NCBI RefSeq assembly: GCF_000143415.4
Contig: NW_003314273.1
Coordinates: 2,268,081-2,332,080 of the forward strand
DNA from: Selaginella moellendorffii
Taxonomy: Eukaryota > Streptophyta > Lycopodiopsida > Selaginellales > Selaginellaceae
Length of the DNA: 64,000 nucleotides
Reading direction: 5' to 3'
Of the stretch, positions 35,120 through 46,295 are shown one piece after another (the first letter of the stretch is position 1; each line of letters starts with the position of its first letter). Under the pieces are notes generated by a model, which was not told where the DNA came from, made no database searches, and saw nothing but the letters and a program-made list of their open reading frames with translations. The position numbers and the translations under genes were made by a program.

Positions 35120-35934
35120 GAATGAGGATGTGAAGCTCCTTCCTGAGGTGTAGGATGATTTTCAAAGTAAAGTAAGCACTTTACTGATGAGCACAAAATT
35201 CTTACATCATGATGAAACAAGAGGAGCTCAATCAACGACTTATGATAACAAGATAGTTAGAACAAGAAGTTAGTATATATATTCCAAAATACCTGATCCT
35301 TGTGATGGCCAAAAGTGTCATAATAAAAATTTGGAAGTCCTTGAATGAGCATGAGTAAAGTTTTTTTTGCCTATACTTATAAAATAGTGATATACAAACA
35401 AAAACGAGAATGTAGAAGAAAAAGAAGAAAAGAAGAGTAGAATAAAAAAAGAATATCATAGAACTCAGCCTCGAACCCAAAAGACATGAGTAAGGATAAG
35501 TATATGTCAATCTCTTAACTCTACTTTGCACAAACAGTCATAGGCAAGAAAAAAAATGGTTAATTCAATGCAAATGTATACAACAGTGAGTGGGGGTTGT
35601 TTTTCAACACATATAAGTGTTATTTATATACTACATGATTTTATAACCATTCATAACTACTTTATATTTGTTTATGACAAACATTGCCTAGGTTAGGCCT
35701 TTCTTTTTTAAATGCTTAAGTTTAAGCATAACTCTATTTCATCTATACTTCTTTTTTCTACTCTGTTTAGGAAGATATACAAAATAAAACATTTACCTCT
35801 TCATCACTCCCCTATAACAAAGTTACTACCTGTCCTCAAGTAATCAAATTCTCAAAATCCTACTCTAAGTTGTTGAGTTTAGTTTTCATAATGACAAGTT
35901 TAACACTTCGGCATAAATCATTGAGTTCCTAATG
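35120..35934. other. AT-rich spacer with a possible tRNA-related SINE
   Basis: On the minus strand, 35,530 to 35,400 reads AGTTAAGAGATTGACA then TTTTGGGTTCGAGGCTGAG (B-box GGGTTCGAGGC) followed by long T-rich sequence, as in a tRNA-derived SINE. The A-box match is weak. Nothing else is seen. Confidence 0.3.
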
Positions 35935-37751
35935 CATGATTTGATTCTCTTGGTAAAGCATAGTGATGTGCTGGTCCTGGCGGCTAATGCACTCTGTATT
36001 CGTGGATGTGGAAGTCAAGATTGTGCTCTTGAGCTCTTGGATTATATGGCACTGATGATTCTGCTTGCCCATGACTCGATTCACTTTCTTGGTGATTGTT
36101 TTGAGGTAACTCAAGACTTGCATACAATACTTCATAGTTTCCCTGTCTTGTACCAACTTGTCAACTGGCTACTTGCCTCCCTTGATGTGTTAAGCGAGCT
36201 CTTCCATGAAGCTTCGAATTGCTGGCTCATTAAGTTGACTCGCGGACTTCTACGTGAAGGTGTAGCTATCTTTAACCTTATAGTGCTGCTGCGGCATCTG
36301 CTACTGTTGTGGCTGCCTCATCTTGCTAGACTTGTCAATTGAGGGTGTGTCACTATTAAATGCATAGGTGGACTGGAGAAAACTTAACTTGTACTCCTCC
36401 AGTTCACCTAGACCCTCTTTTGTAACCTCATCTTCTTTGTCCTGTTGAGTTTCTTGGCCTAAACTCACCTCATTAGCTATGTCTACAGCCAATGATTTTA
36501 CAACATCTTTAGGCACATCATGTGTTGGATTTTATGGCCTAAATTCTAGAATTTCTTCCACAACTTCAGCATTCATCATTTGCTTAGTGTTTGTCCATTT
36601 GTGTACTTGTCACTTCTCCGATACTCGAAGAGATTTGTATAGGCATCAGAGTTGTCTCTATAGATATAGACAAGTCATGACTTTGTTCCTGATCCAGGCA
36701 TGGCATTTTATCACCATACTTGTTACATCCAATTTTTCTGCAGTATACTTGACCATTGGATTTCTGCAGAATGAACCTTGGAGGTCTCACAACTTAGATT
36801 TTTGGATATAGGAGGAGTTTCTTTTTGAGAGGAGAATTTTCCTCATTTGAATTTATATTATCAAGATTCTCCTCCACTTCCACATCTCTTGCCATCTCCC
36901 TCGGAGGAGATACTAGAGGTGGTGGCTTAATGGTAAGTGATCCACCTAAGCGGTGTAATGCTTGTAGATGTGCTGTAAAAAAATAAAAACTCCTGTCTTC
37001 ACTTGCCTTCCCTTGCCTACCTGTAAGGCAATATTTTTCATTTCGGCCACAAATCCATTGTACACAAAATGAGCTATGTTTATTTACCATCCAGTCTCGA
37101 TAGTTTCCAACAAGTAGGCTATCTTGATGCTAGCATTTTGCGCAATTGTCCTCCCATCAATGATGGCACACAACATTTTAAGCCTAGTATAATACTTAGG
37201 CTTCAAGTAGGTGAAGTTGCCTCCTCATCTAAATATGTAGTTTAGGAGGATATATTGTTTGGGCATGCAATCCATCTTGCTCATCATGATTATTTTGCCT
37301 TTGTTGTATAGGCAAAAAATTTGAGCAAATTGGGTGAGTCTAAAGAGATAGACTCACCTGTGGAAAAGAAAAGCATGCTCCTTTGGGTACCACTTTTGTA
37401 TAAGCTCAATCCCTTGCTTAATTGTTATTTCTCGTACTTTACTTGGCTATAATCTAGCTCCTCATTGCCAAATGAAATTTCCGTCACATACTTGTTTTAT
37501 TTAGGCATTTTTGCTGTCTGTGGAGATTTGTAGGTGAACCATTTGGCATTAGGCGACCAAGAGACAGAGTGTGGTGCCAACAAAGGTGCCCAAGAGATAT
37601 TTTGTGTCGACGGTGCAAGCGTGGAGTTGACAATTTGTGGCAGTGGCGTGAGGACAAATTCACTCCGCCCAATCAAGAGTGTGCTCAACCCAATAGATAG
37701 CAATAATGGTGTTTGTTCTTGTGCAGCCCTAGGCAGCGTTTGAGCTGCCAT
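35935..37751 (-). pseudogene. Decayed multi-frame coding sequence, probably retroelement-derived
   Basis: Successive minus-strand frames read on with stops and shifts: MAAQTLPRAAQEQ (from 37751), a middle part with QKWYPKEHAFLFHR and LKMLCAIIDGRTIAQNASIK (about 37,420-37,110), an acidic MARDVEVEENLD part (about 36,900), NEVSLGQETQQDKEDEV (36,450) and a coiled C-terminus with YLKTITKKVNRVMG (35,929-36,156). I cannot name the family. The organisation resembles gag-like or host-derived ORFs of plant retroelements; no RT or integrase is visible. Minimum product would be about 600 residues. Confidence 0.4.
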
Positions 37752-39454
37752 ACATCACTTTGGAGTTAATCCTAAAGTGTCAGTGCATTTTGGTAAAGGC
37801 ATAAGCATAAAGTGAGTGAAAAAGAAAGAGTAAGAGAGAAAAAGAAGCTCTTTAGCTGCCTCTAAATTATCTAAGTCGCCCTACCTTACTGCATTAGCCT
37901 ACTCATTAATCTTCATGGTTTATTGGTAGAGTTTATTGAATGAGGCAAGAAAAATGTAAATGTTACTCTTAGAGTATTTGGCCCTTCTTTTCTTTTCCTT
38001 TAAATCTTGCATTGCTTAGGGAAAATTTCTATAAGCCATACCAACAAGATTTTGTGTTCCAAAGAAAAAAAATTTGTCCAATATATCCCTTGATTTCTTT
38101 CTTTGGAACTTCTATCGCAAATGTGACTTCGGGTATCGAAAGTTACTTGTCGGCCAATCCTTTCAGATGATCTTTCCTTATTGCCATGACGGTAGGAGGT
38201 TGGTATTGCTGGACTCTTTATTAGTCTTTGCCTAAGCTAGTTGAGAAACTGGTCATCACATGTGCACTTAGACCGGAAGGGCACTAAGGAAGGAAATCCT
38301 AAGTTGTCATTTAGTCAAGCATACTTAACATGGTGACGAGAAATTCATGTTGATGGCTTGCACTTGCTAGTGTTGGGAACCCCTACGATATTGAGTTTGG
38401 TCCCTCAATATTAGGTAGATGATAGCTTACCGTATTTGCCAAACACCTTCGCAATCATGCACCTTATGTTAGTACCATTTAGTCCTAATTGCTATTTATG
38501 GAAAGTGTCTAGATTTTCTCATTTGGCATATCTGTGAAATGTAGAGATTGTCTTGAACACAATAGTGTTTGTCCCATGTCCAAATTTGCAATTTAGAGAC
38601 ATTCCATATTTAGTAAGTTTTGAGCTTGTCCAAGAGATTAATTCTTGGTACTAAAGGTGGCTAAGGGTGAAAGCCCAAAACATGTGTTCCTGAAGTGGGG
38701 GGGGTATAGGGGTTCAAAATGTATAGTAGGGATAGTGGGTAGGTTAGACATGGTTGACCAACCTAAGGTATAGTTTAGCTCTTGCTTGCGTGCCTATCCT
38801 TATTCTGTGTCTGCTTGTGTCTAAGCCCAAGTTTCATACCATGCTAGTTAGTGAAGTACTCATATCCTCTTGTTAAGCCATTAGTATACTGAAATAGCAC
38901 TAAACTCCGTTTAGCTCTGTTTTGCATGTTGGTCTTAGCATTGGGATGCTAGATGCTCTAGGATTGTTCCAAGTCACTCTGTGCTCTTGTCCCTTCGCTC
39001 TTTAGGTTATATGCTTGGGAGTCATACTATGTTTTGGTTCCTTCGCTCTTTGGCTCAATGCTTATAAATTTGGCTTCGTTCCTTCATTTTCCTTCATTTT
39101 CAGGGCCCAAGGCCCTGAAACTCAGGTTCCACACCACTGTCCTTGGGACATGTGGCATGTGGCACATGGCATGTGACACATGGCATATGAAGGGTTTAAA
39201 TTCCACTTTGTGGTTATCCTATGCTAAATCACCATAGGATAAAGGGTAAAAACCACTTGTCCTACATTTGGTATCAAATGATGAGTCTTAGCAAGTACTA
39301 TCCAATGAGATTGGGCAATTAGTCTTGTTGCATATGCAAAAATGAAAACGATGATCTAAGTACATATTTAGAGACTAAGACTTCACATTCATTCCTTAGG
39401 TATGGATTTTAGTTACCTTTTTGTACCATATTCTGTGGGTTTGAGCTTGGGCTC
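37752..39454. other. Unassigned repeat-like stretch
   Basis: No coding frame of note. At 39,264 TTGGTATCAAATGATG follows CCTACA, resembling the end of an LTR and a tRNA-Met primer site, so part of 38,600-39,260 could be an LTR of a plus-oriented element. No partner LTR was found. Confidence 0.3.
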
Positions 39455-40303
39455 TATAAGCTCTTGAGTTTGGACTTTCTGGGAGGTCACCCAACCCAGT
39501 ACTATTCAAACTTAAGGATGCTTAACCCCAAATATCTCAAGACCCTTAACCGATTGGAAAAAAGGGTGCATTTTTGTTCATGGGCCCTTTCCCTCTATAT
39601 TTGAATCCCATTGATCATCTCTCAAGTCGTTCCCTTTAGTTTCTTACAATCCACCACGCTTCCTTACAAGTTCATGCCCTCGTGAACGAAAGCTGAGAAC
39701 CGCAACTCTCCCAAGAGCCCTGCTCTCTTGACACCCTACCCCTTAGGTTAAGCCCAGCCGGAGTATACTAGACCCTTGCTAGATGTCAATCAACATGTGG
39801 TGCAATTCCTCTAGCCAACCAACAAAGTCGGACCTGAGACCCGATATTTGACTAGTACTAGGTTGGGTGACCTCTCGGGAAGTCTAAATTCAAGAGCTTA
39901 CATTTGCTATTAAAGAGGTCTTGGGTTAACTTTGTTGGTTGGCTAGGGGAATTGCATCACATATTAATTGACATTTGGCAAGGGTTCAGTATACTCCGGC
40001 TGGGCTTGACCTGAGGGGTAGGGTGTCAAAAGAGCAGGGCTCTTGGGAGAGCTGCGGTTTTCAGCTTCCATTCACGAGGGCATGAACTTGCAAAGAAGCA
40101 TGGTGGATTATAAGCAACCAAAGGGAACGACTCGAGAGATAATCCATAGCGGTTCAAATATAGAAAGAAAGGGCCCATGAACAAAAGTGCACTCCCTTTT
40201 CCAATCAGTTAAGGGTCTTAGAATACTTGGAGTTAAGCGTCCTTAGATTTGAATAGTACTGGGTTGGGTGACATCCCGGGAAGTCCGAATTCAAGAGCTT
40301 ATA
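39455..40303. mobile_element. Head-to-head pair of Cassandra-like TRIMs (inverted repeat)
   Basis: The left arm is in minus orientation: LTR 39648..39455 with 5S-like core at 39,474-39,530, and interior 39,649 to about 39,840. The right arm is in plus orientation: the last about 55 bases of an LTR (39,848-39,902), TTTGCTATTAAAGAGG at the primer site, interior 39,903-40,108, LTR 40109..40303 with 5S-like core 40,230-40,288 (AGTTAAGCGT, GTACTGGGTTGGGTGAC, GGGAAGTCC). The interiors are near-perfect inverted copies (for example GTTGGTTGGCTAG and GGGTAGGGTGTCA), so the locus is a roughly 350-base-arm palindrome with a short spacer. Confidence 0.75.
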
Positions 40304-41188
40304 GACTCGTGAATGAAGCATATTAGCAACTCAAGGTTACACTTGAGTTGGCAAGATGGATTTGAAATGTACCATTTTGCACAAGTTTGTGCTTGGGCTT
40401 GTAAGAGAGGCATATTGTTATTATGGAAAAATGAATGTTACGGAGAAAAGAAGGAAACAAAGGGGAAAAGCGAAAAGGGGTTGGAATGGTGAAATTGCGA
40501 ATTGGTTGGCTCAGTTGAGCATTTGGTCACCAGTCGGATTACAAGTCTGACGAGAATAGAAAGAGAGGCTACATGATTGGCCGGTTGTACAACTCCTCAA
40601 TCTGCACTAAGAACTTGGCCGTCAACAGAACTGAAGGTGGGCAAGGATGGCGTAGGCCACAGAATCAACAAAAACCCAGAACAAGTGAATGCACTGGTAC
40701 AACAGAAAGTAAAACTGAGTGAAAACTAAATGCATCTCGGTGTCGATCTTGGAGCACAGAGTAGGAAATTAAATCTCACAAGCAGTTGATAAAGAAAAGT
40801 TTTACAGAGTTTTCCTTTGTGCAGAGTAAAGATGGGATAAAATTCTCACTCTCACAACTAGCCTATTTATACTAAGTCCTTGGCAACCATGTCCATGCTT
40901 GTCACCATGGTCCTTTCGGGTTTGTGTCTACAGTATGGATGTCGTCATTTGGCAACCGCTCTTGGTAACCACTCCCAGGTCATTTGTACCTGTCCGGTGT
41001 TCGAGTCTGTTGTAGAGTTGCTGCTGTAGAGTGTCGAACCGAGATCACTGAGAAACTGAAGTTGGAGTCATCGGGTTGGAACTTGGGCAGTTTGACCTTG
41101 AGTCCAACTATTTGGGACTTAGCGGCATTTTGATGTTTGAACTTGTGCTGCCAAATATTCCTTCTGTCCGACTTTTTCCTTTATCACA
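40304..41188 (-). repeat. Probable 3' LTR of Ty3 element C
   Basis: On the minus strand, sequence after the last open frame begins TGTGATAAAGGAAAAAGTCGG at 41188 just after a short purine run (GTCTGGGAG). It includes a TATA-like TATAAATAGG at about 40,870-40,861 and polyA-signal-like sequence further on. The far boundary is not determined (somewhere in 40,350-40,600), and no 5' partner is present. Confidence 0.5.
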
Positions 41189-41999
41189 CTCCCAGACTTA
41201 AATGACACTCCATCCTCAGAGTGTCTTGACTGCTTGATCGATGTGCCTTCCTTTTGTACTTTTTGTTCATTTTTATGTGAAGCAATTTTCTCATGTAAAT
41301 AGTTTTCTTTATTTCTCTTAGTTCGAGCAGAAAGGAACTTGATAGACCTGACAGAAGTGAGCTTGTATCAGGTGAATTCCCCCTCTCAGTGTCCCTTGGT
41401 GTGAACAGGAGGGCACGGCATGTTGGTGAAAAACTGCTCATATCGTGCATTGGTCTCTCAAAGTTCATCATCAACTTCCTCGCCGTCTCAACTACTCGGA
41501 AAAACAACCCCCAAAAAATCATAGCCCAGTTCATGAACCGATTCCGATCCACTGCGATGAACGCCCATAGCACGTTGATGAGGACGCTCTTCAGGTTGTT
41601 CCTGCACCCCATGATCACGCTAAGAGGGCGAAGTACTGCTACTGCCTCGGCGCAGAACTTGGATAGCTGCAGCCCCCTGGTCTTCGCTCTCCTTGCGAGA
41701 TGTTCCTCCCAGGTCGTCCCCTCCTTCAGGTACGGCATATACTCGTTGTAGATCTTCGACGGTGGCTCCTCCATCTCATACACCTCGTTGGGGAAATTGA
41801 ACACCTTGCTGAAGAACTTGTTATTCAACAGGACCTCTTTACCGTAGAGCCAGATGGTTCCCCTGCTTGGATCCATCGCCATCATCATCTGTGAGTAAAA
41901 CCGCTCTTCCTCCGGAGATGGTCCGATCAACCCTTCTCTTAGCAATTTGAAGTTATCTCCCAGTTCGCGGTCGTTGAACCAGGCTGTTCTTCCCCTCAC
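41184..41999 (-). CDS. Extra 3' ORF of Ty3 element C, second part (unrecognised)
   Basis: About 270 codons open, between integrase and the putative 3' LTR; the stop overlaps the LTR start. Readable features are TAWFNDRELGDNFKLLREGL, MDPSRGTIWLYGKEVLLNNK, FNFPNEVYEMEEPPSKIYNEY, a Leu/Ile-rich segment (SVLINVLWAFIAV) and a Lys/Arg-rich tail. No ATG starts the frame; it reads open a little upstream of 41999 past the stop of the preceding ORF, so the two probably formed one protein separated by a frameshift. I recognise no Pfam-level domain. Not gag, protease, RT, RNase H or integrase. Confidence 0.5.
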   Translation of the reverse strand: MRGRTAWFNDRELGDNFKLLREGLIGPSPEEERFYSQMMMAMDPSRGTIWLYGKEVLLNNKFFSKVFNFPNEVYEMEEPPSKIYNEYMPYLKEGTTWEEHLARRAKTRGLQLSKFCAEAVAVLRPLSVIMGCRNNLKSVLINVLWAFIAVDRNRFMNWAMIFWGLFFRVVETARKLMMNFERPMHDMSSFSPTCRALLFTPRDTERGNSPDTSSLLSGLSSSFLLELREIKKTIYMRKLLHIKMNKKYKRKAHRSSSQDTLRMECHLSLGV

Positions 42000-42006
42000 A
42001 CTTTGC

Positions 42007-42932
42007 CTACTTCGCCTTAAGTGGTAGGAGAGAAGAACTTGCGATTGCCATCATCCTGGTTGCGTTTTCTCTGCTGGTGAACACTGTAAAAAATGCAACC
42101 GTCAGCTCCGACTTAGAAACCCTAATCGTGTTTTCCTCAGTCGGAACTTCTTTTGGCTCTTCCTCCCGTAAACGATGATTCATCCTGACCATTGTTTCCA
42201 CATGCCAATGGTTGAGGCCCCACTTTGGTGTGAAAAATGGTTGCCCACAGAAAAATAATTGGGACTTAATATCTCGGCCACTGTGCAGTGAAATTAATCG
42301 TCTTAATTTGGGCTCTGTCGTAATAATAGTGTAGAGTAGGTGTCCCCACTGTGATTGGATCGGGATGCGTCCCCCGATATCTCTCGCTTCTTGCGCCCGC
42401 TGCACTGTATTAACCATCTGTTTTAAAAGTATGCTCGCCCAATCAATAGGATATTCGTTGTGGAAGTGGTGAAAGATCCACATCACTTCCAGTCTAACTC
42501 CTTGTAGTCCATCCTCATAATCCAACGTGTGTGCTAGTGCGTGTGTGCTAGTGTGACTATCCGTCTTCGGAATCCAGGTGCCAACACCTTCTTGCTGTAG
42601 GACAAATGGGTTGTACTCCCCAGATCCTTCGTCCGTAAATATGGTTCCAACCACTTGGTGTCAGTTGGAATTTCTTGTGTAGGATCGACTTCTCCTCCTA
42701 CCTGAGGAATGTCGAACACCTTTCAAATTTTCGCTTCGGTCACCGGTGTTTCTCTTCCTTCAAAACACAACACCCTTTGCTTGAATCCTCTGATCGCATA
42801 CTCCGTGATCTCCTGATTGATGTTGACTTGATGTTGTGCATACTTGTGCATCGGTGTCCTCATGATCCAATGCCAATCAAACTCCTTTTCCGGTTTTCCG
42901 TACGTATCCCACAGTTTCATCTTAACTTCCAT
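42007..42932 (-). CDS. Extra 3' ORF of Ty3 element C, first part (unrecognised, broken)
   Basis: Three overlapping minus-strand frames (42,932-42,723, 42,719-42,534 and 42,654-42,007) read as one protein with a stop and a shift. It opens with MKLWDTYGKPEKEFDWHWIM and HKYAQHQVNINQEITEYAIR, continues EVDPTQEIPTDTKWLEPYL, then LEVMWIFHHFHNEYPIDWAS, PIQSQWGHLLYTIITTEPKL and WGLNHWHVETMVRMNHRL. It is downstream of the integrase C-terminus and same-strand. No known envelope-like or gag-like motif is seen. Coding signal is inferred from length and protein-like composition. Confidence 0.45.
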
Positions 42933-43123
42933 TTCGCCAGTGTCTTCATCGCTCGATTCCTCCCAGTGTACTTCCGTATGCCAGGCTTCTACTTCAGCTT
43001 CTTCCTCCTATCGCTCCTTTTCTGACTCAGACTCCTCTTCATCTATCGCTGGTAGAGGCTCTCCCAGACTTACCTGACCATCCGTCTCGGGCGGTAAGAG
43101 CGCAGGGTTACGTCGCAGCTTGT

Positions 43124-44727
43124 TCAGCTTGTTGATGGTTGGGCATCAGGATCGTTCGGTTCCTCAAGTAGTACATTGCTGTTGAGGTTAACCTCACGCA
43201 CAACATACGGACCTTTCCACTTGGGCACAAACTTATGACCAATAGGTTTGATCTTACCCTGGTAGTGATATACCCAGTCACCAACACAGATAGGATCCCA
43301 TTGATGACTGCACATCGCACGATCATGCCAGGCCTTCTGCCTTGACTGCATAGCACGGATGTGGTAGTACGCTTCCAAGCACTTCTCGTCCAACTCCTCG
43401 AGTTGTTGGAGACGGTGCTGAAGAACTTGGACGTCTCCGAGCTGATGCTCCACGGCAATTCGAAGTGAGGGAACAATGAACTCGATGGGTGTAATCACTT
43501 CCAGTCTGTATGTGAGTTGGAACGGTGTTTGTCCTGTAGCTGTTTTGTAAGAAGTGCGGTAAGCCCACAAAGCAGAGGTTAGTTTGTCATCCCAGTCTGG
43601 TTAACGATTTTAGCCAGAATGGTCTTCAGGATTTTGTTGGTGGCTTCCGCTTGTCCATTCGCTTGAGGATAGTAGGGTGCTGATAACTTCTGTTTGATGT
43701 TGTATGCCATGAAGAGATGGTTGATCATCATTCAAGAAGTGTGTACCCGGTCACTGACGATTGCCATCGGTACACCATACCTTGTAACGATGTGTTGGTA
43801 GAGAAAGTTTGCCACTCGTCGTGCCTTACAGTCAGGTAACACGACAGCTTCGGCCCACTTGGTAACATAGTCGGTGATGACCAGAATGTAGGAGTTGCGG
43901 CGACTGCTTGGAGGGTTGATGGGTCCCATGAAATCCATGCCCCACTTCATAAACGGCTCCAACGGCATTGTGGGTTGGAGTGGTCGAGCCTGTTGTGCAG
44001 GCGCTGCAACGTATCTTGTACAAATGTCACACTGATGACAATATTTGGTTACATCTTTGAACAAAGTCGGCCACCATAGTCTGGCTTGTAAAATCTTTCT
44101 TCCTGTTGTTTGCGCAGTGAAGTGTCCTCCATGTGATCCTTCATGTGCTTCCTCGATGATGAAGTTCGTTTCCTCGGGTGAAACGTACCGGTGTAGGACC
44201 ATGTCCTTTCCTTGGCAATAGAGCGCTCCTCCAACGATAGAGTAAGGTCGAGAATTAAGTAGGAAGGTCTTGCACTCATCCCGTGTTTGAATGTGGTTGG
44301 GCATCTGCCCAGTCTTGAGATAGTAGTGGACGTCAATGATCAAGTCTTCAGGATCCAGCTTGTATACCTGAACCTGAAACAATGAGACATCCAGAAACTA
44401 GTCAGGTATTCCTGTTGGTGGTTCTCCCGTAGTAATCCTGCTGAGATGATCTGCTTGCTCGTTCAATCATCCTGGTCGATGGATGATCTCGAAGTCAAAT
44501 TCTTGTAGGAGTAAGAACCACTGTGCCAACCTTCCAGTTGGATTCGGCTTGTTGAGAAGATGGAGTAGTGCCTGGTGATCGACTATGAACTTAACGTAGT
44601 TGGCCAACAAATAGTGGCAGAACTTCTTGACGGCATATACCATTCTGGGACACTCCTTGGTGGTCGTGTAGTTGGACTCCGCTGGTGCCAACCTCTTGCT
44701 GGCGTAGTAGATTGGTCGGTGTGGTTA
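43124..44727 (-). pseudogene. Ty3 element C: RNase H to integrase, 5'-truncated
   Basis: Minus-strand frames give an RNase H end (YYASKRLAPAESNYTTTKEC, FIVDHQALLHLLNKPN; 44,727-44,467), then integrase: zinc-finger region with HEGSHGGHF and CHQCDICTRY, core MKWGMDFMGPINPPS with catalytic D, YILVITDYVTKWAEAV with D, and a C-terminal part (MWAYRTSYKTATGQTPF, WKGPYVVREV; 43,570-43,124). Frameshifts separate the pieces. RT, protease, gag and the 5' LTR are absent: coding stops abruptly at 44,727 next to a solo LTR of the A/B family. Order RNase H-integrase-extra ORF-LTR marks it as Ty3 type and distinct from A/B. Confidence 0.8.
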
Positions 44728-44756
44728 AGATTAATTTAATGCAAAAACTCTAGTAC

Positions 44757-44903
44757 GTTGTTGAATAATAAAAATGTGCATATTAATTAACCTAAAACCC
44801 CTAGCTTATATATAGGAGTGAGTGGTCTAAATTAAAACCAAATCAACAACTATCAAAATCCCATTACACTATATAGCATCATAGTTGTACACTTAACCTC
44901 ACA
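44757..44903 (-). repeat. Solo LTR of the A/B Ty3 family
   Basis: Matches copy B LTRs over GCATATTAATTA, CTTATATATAGGAGTGAGTG and CACTTAACCTCACA at its end. No related internal sequence follows on either side, so it is a solo or truncated LTR. The TATATATAGG could be the LTR TATA box. Confidence 0.75.
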
Positions 44904-46120
44904 ACTACAAATTAATATCATTTGTGAGATTATTGGGGTAAGTTGCAATATAAAATGGTTAATTTAGATTTCCCACACTATGATTGCTCATGGGCCCAAG
45001 GATGCCAATCTAAGAAAAAGTAAAGATTGAATCTCTTATCTCTAGACTTTCAATTTACTTATTTCTTATATAATTATAATTAACAGTGAACCTGAAAGCC
45101 CTACACAAACAACTATGGAAGTGTAGATTATACCAATTTAGCTGTCACAGAAAAATCTTAATTGTTGTATTGCAAAAGGAGGCATTTAATATGGGAAAAG
45201 CTAGATCTTTTGCTTATACAAGTTTGTTGTTCTTGTAAAATATATATCTTCTTCTTAAAAAATTTACAAGTAGAAAATCAAATTAAAAGTAAGATTGAAA
45301 ATGATATTTTGGTTGAACAAGATTAAAGTGTCTATCAAGATTGAAGTGCAAGTGTTGGCAACATCAGTGAGGTAAAATGTATAAAGGTTTCAAATTCAAA
45401 TGGCTTATTTTTTTTTTGTTACTTCCTAAATTAGCTCTAATGTAGACCTTATAGCCACTGAGTCTCTCTAATCACTTACAAACTAACAGAAGGGTATTAT
45501 TATGTGTGAATCTATACAACACAAATAAGATAGATATGAAAATTAATATTTTGTATTTTCACTTAATATTATTAGCATATGAACCAAATGAATGCCAATA
45601 TAATGTAAAGAGGTCAAAACCCTGAATGCTTAAGTTCCACACTATGGATGGGAAGGATTTATGAAATGATATAGTGAATGTTTGCATCAAGTTTATCAAT
45701 GGTAGTTTTAAATAAAGAGCTAAATTATTAGGGTCTCCTAATATTTAGAAGGTAAAATCTTTTATCCTTTTTTATTGGTTCAATTTACTTTAATTATTTT
45801 GCAATTGTTTATGCTTTTCCAAAAGGAAAGAGTAAAGGAATTATTCTCCATTTTTATCCTATAATCCTAATTCATAGTTATCCATGTCCATAGTGATTAG
45901 ACAACTATATAAAATATAAATACAATCATGTGACAAAAATATTGTTGGAAAACTTGTCCAATCTCTATCATTACCATCCTCAGAAGCCTAATAACCACGC
46001 CTTTTAGATTTTACTTTTTGAAGCCTTTCTTTAAGAAAATAGACAAATAGTGGAGTAAAGACCAGTTCTCACAAATTTGCATATAGTTCACACTTGGTGG
46101 CCCAGAATATAAGTGTTGTT
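44904..46120. other. AT-rich stretch without recognisable features
   Basis: No coding frame, LTR or other repeat is recognised; only A/T-rich sequence and short homopolymers. Confidence 0.5.
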
Positions 46121-46295
46121 TGTGAGTGCTTGGAATATGGAAAAGGAATTAAAAAAATATGTATATTAATTAGCCCAAAAACCCTACCTTATATATAGGA
46201 GTGAGTGGTCCGGATTGAAACCATCTGACAGTTACCAAAATCCCACTACGCTAATATTAGTATATGGCATCGTAGCCGTACACTTAGCCCTCACA
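46121..46295 (-). repeat. LTR of copy B (3' in element sense)
   Basis: TGTGAGTGCTTGGAATATGG start, CACTTAGCCCTCACA end; contains CTTATATATAGGAG. Confidence 0.85.

Noticed and set aside
39474-39530. Possible genuine 5S rRNA gene
   Set aside because: Only the 3' half-like core is present, diverged, and it lies inside paired LTR-like repeats.
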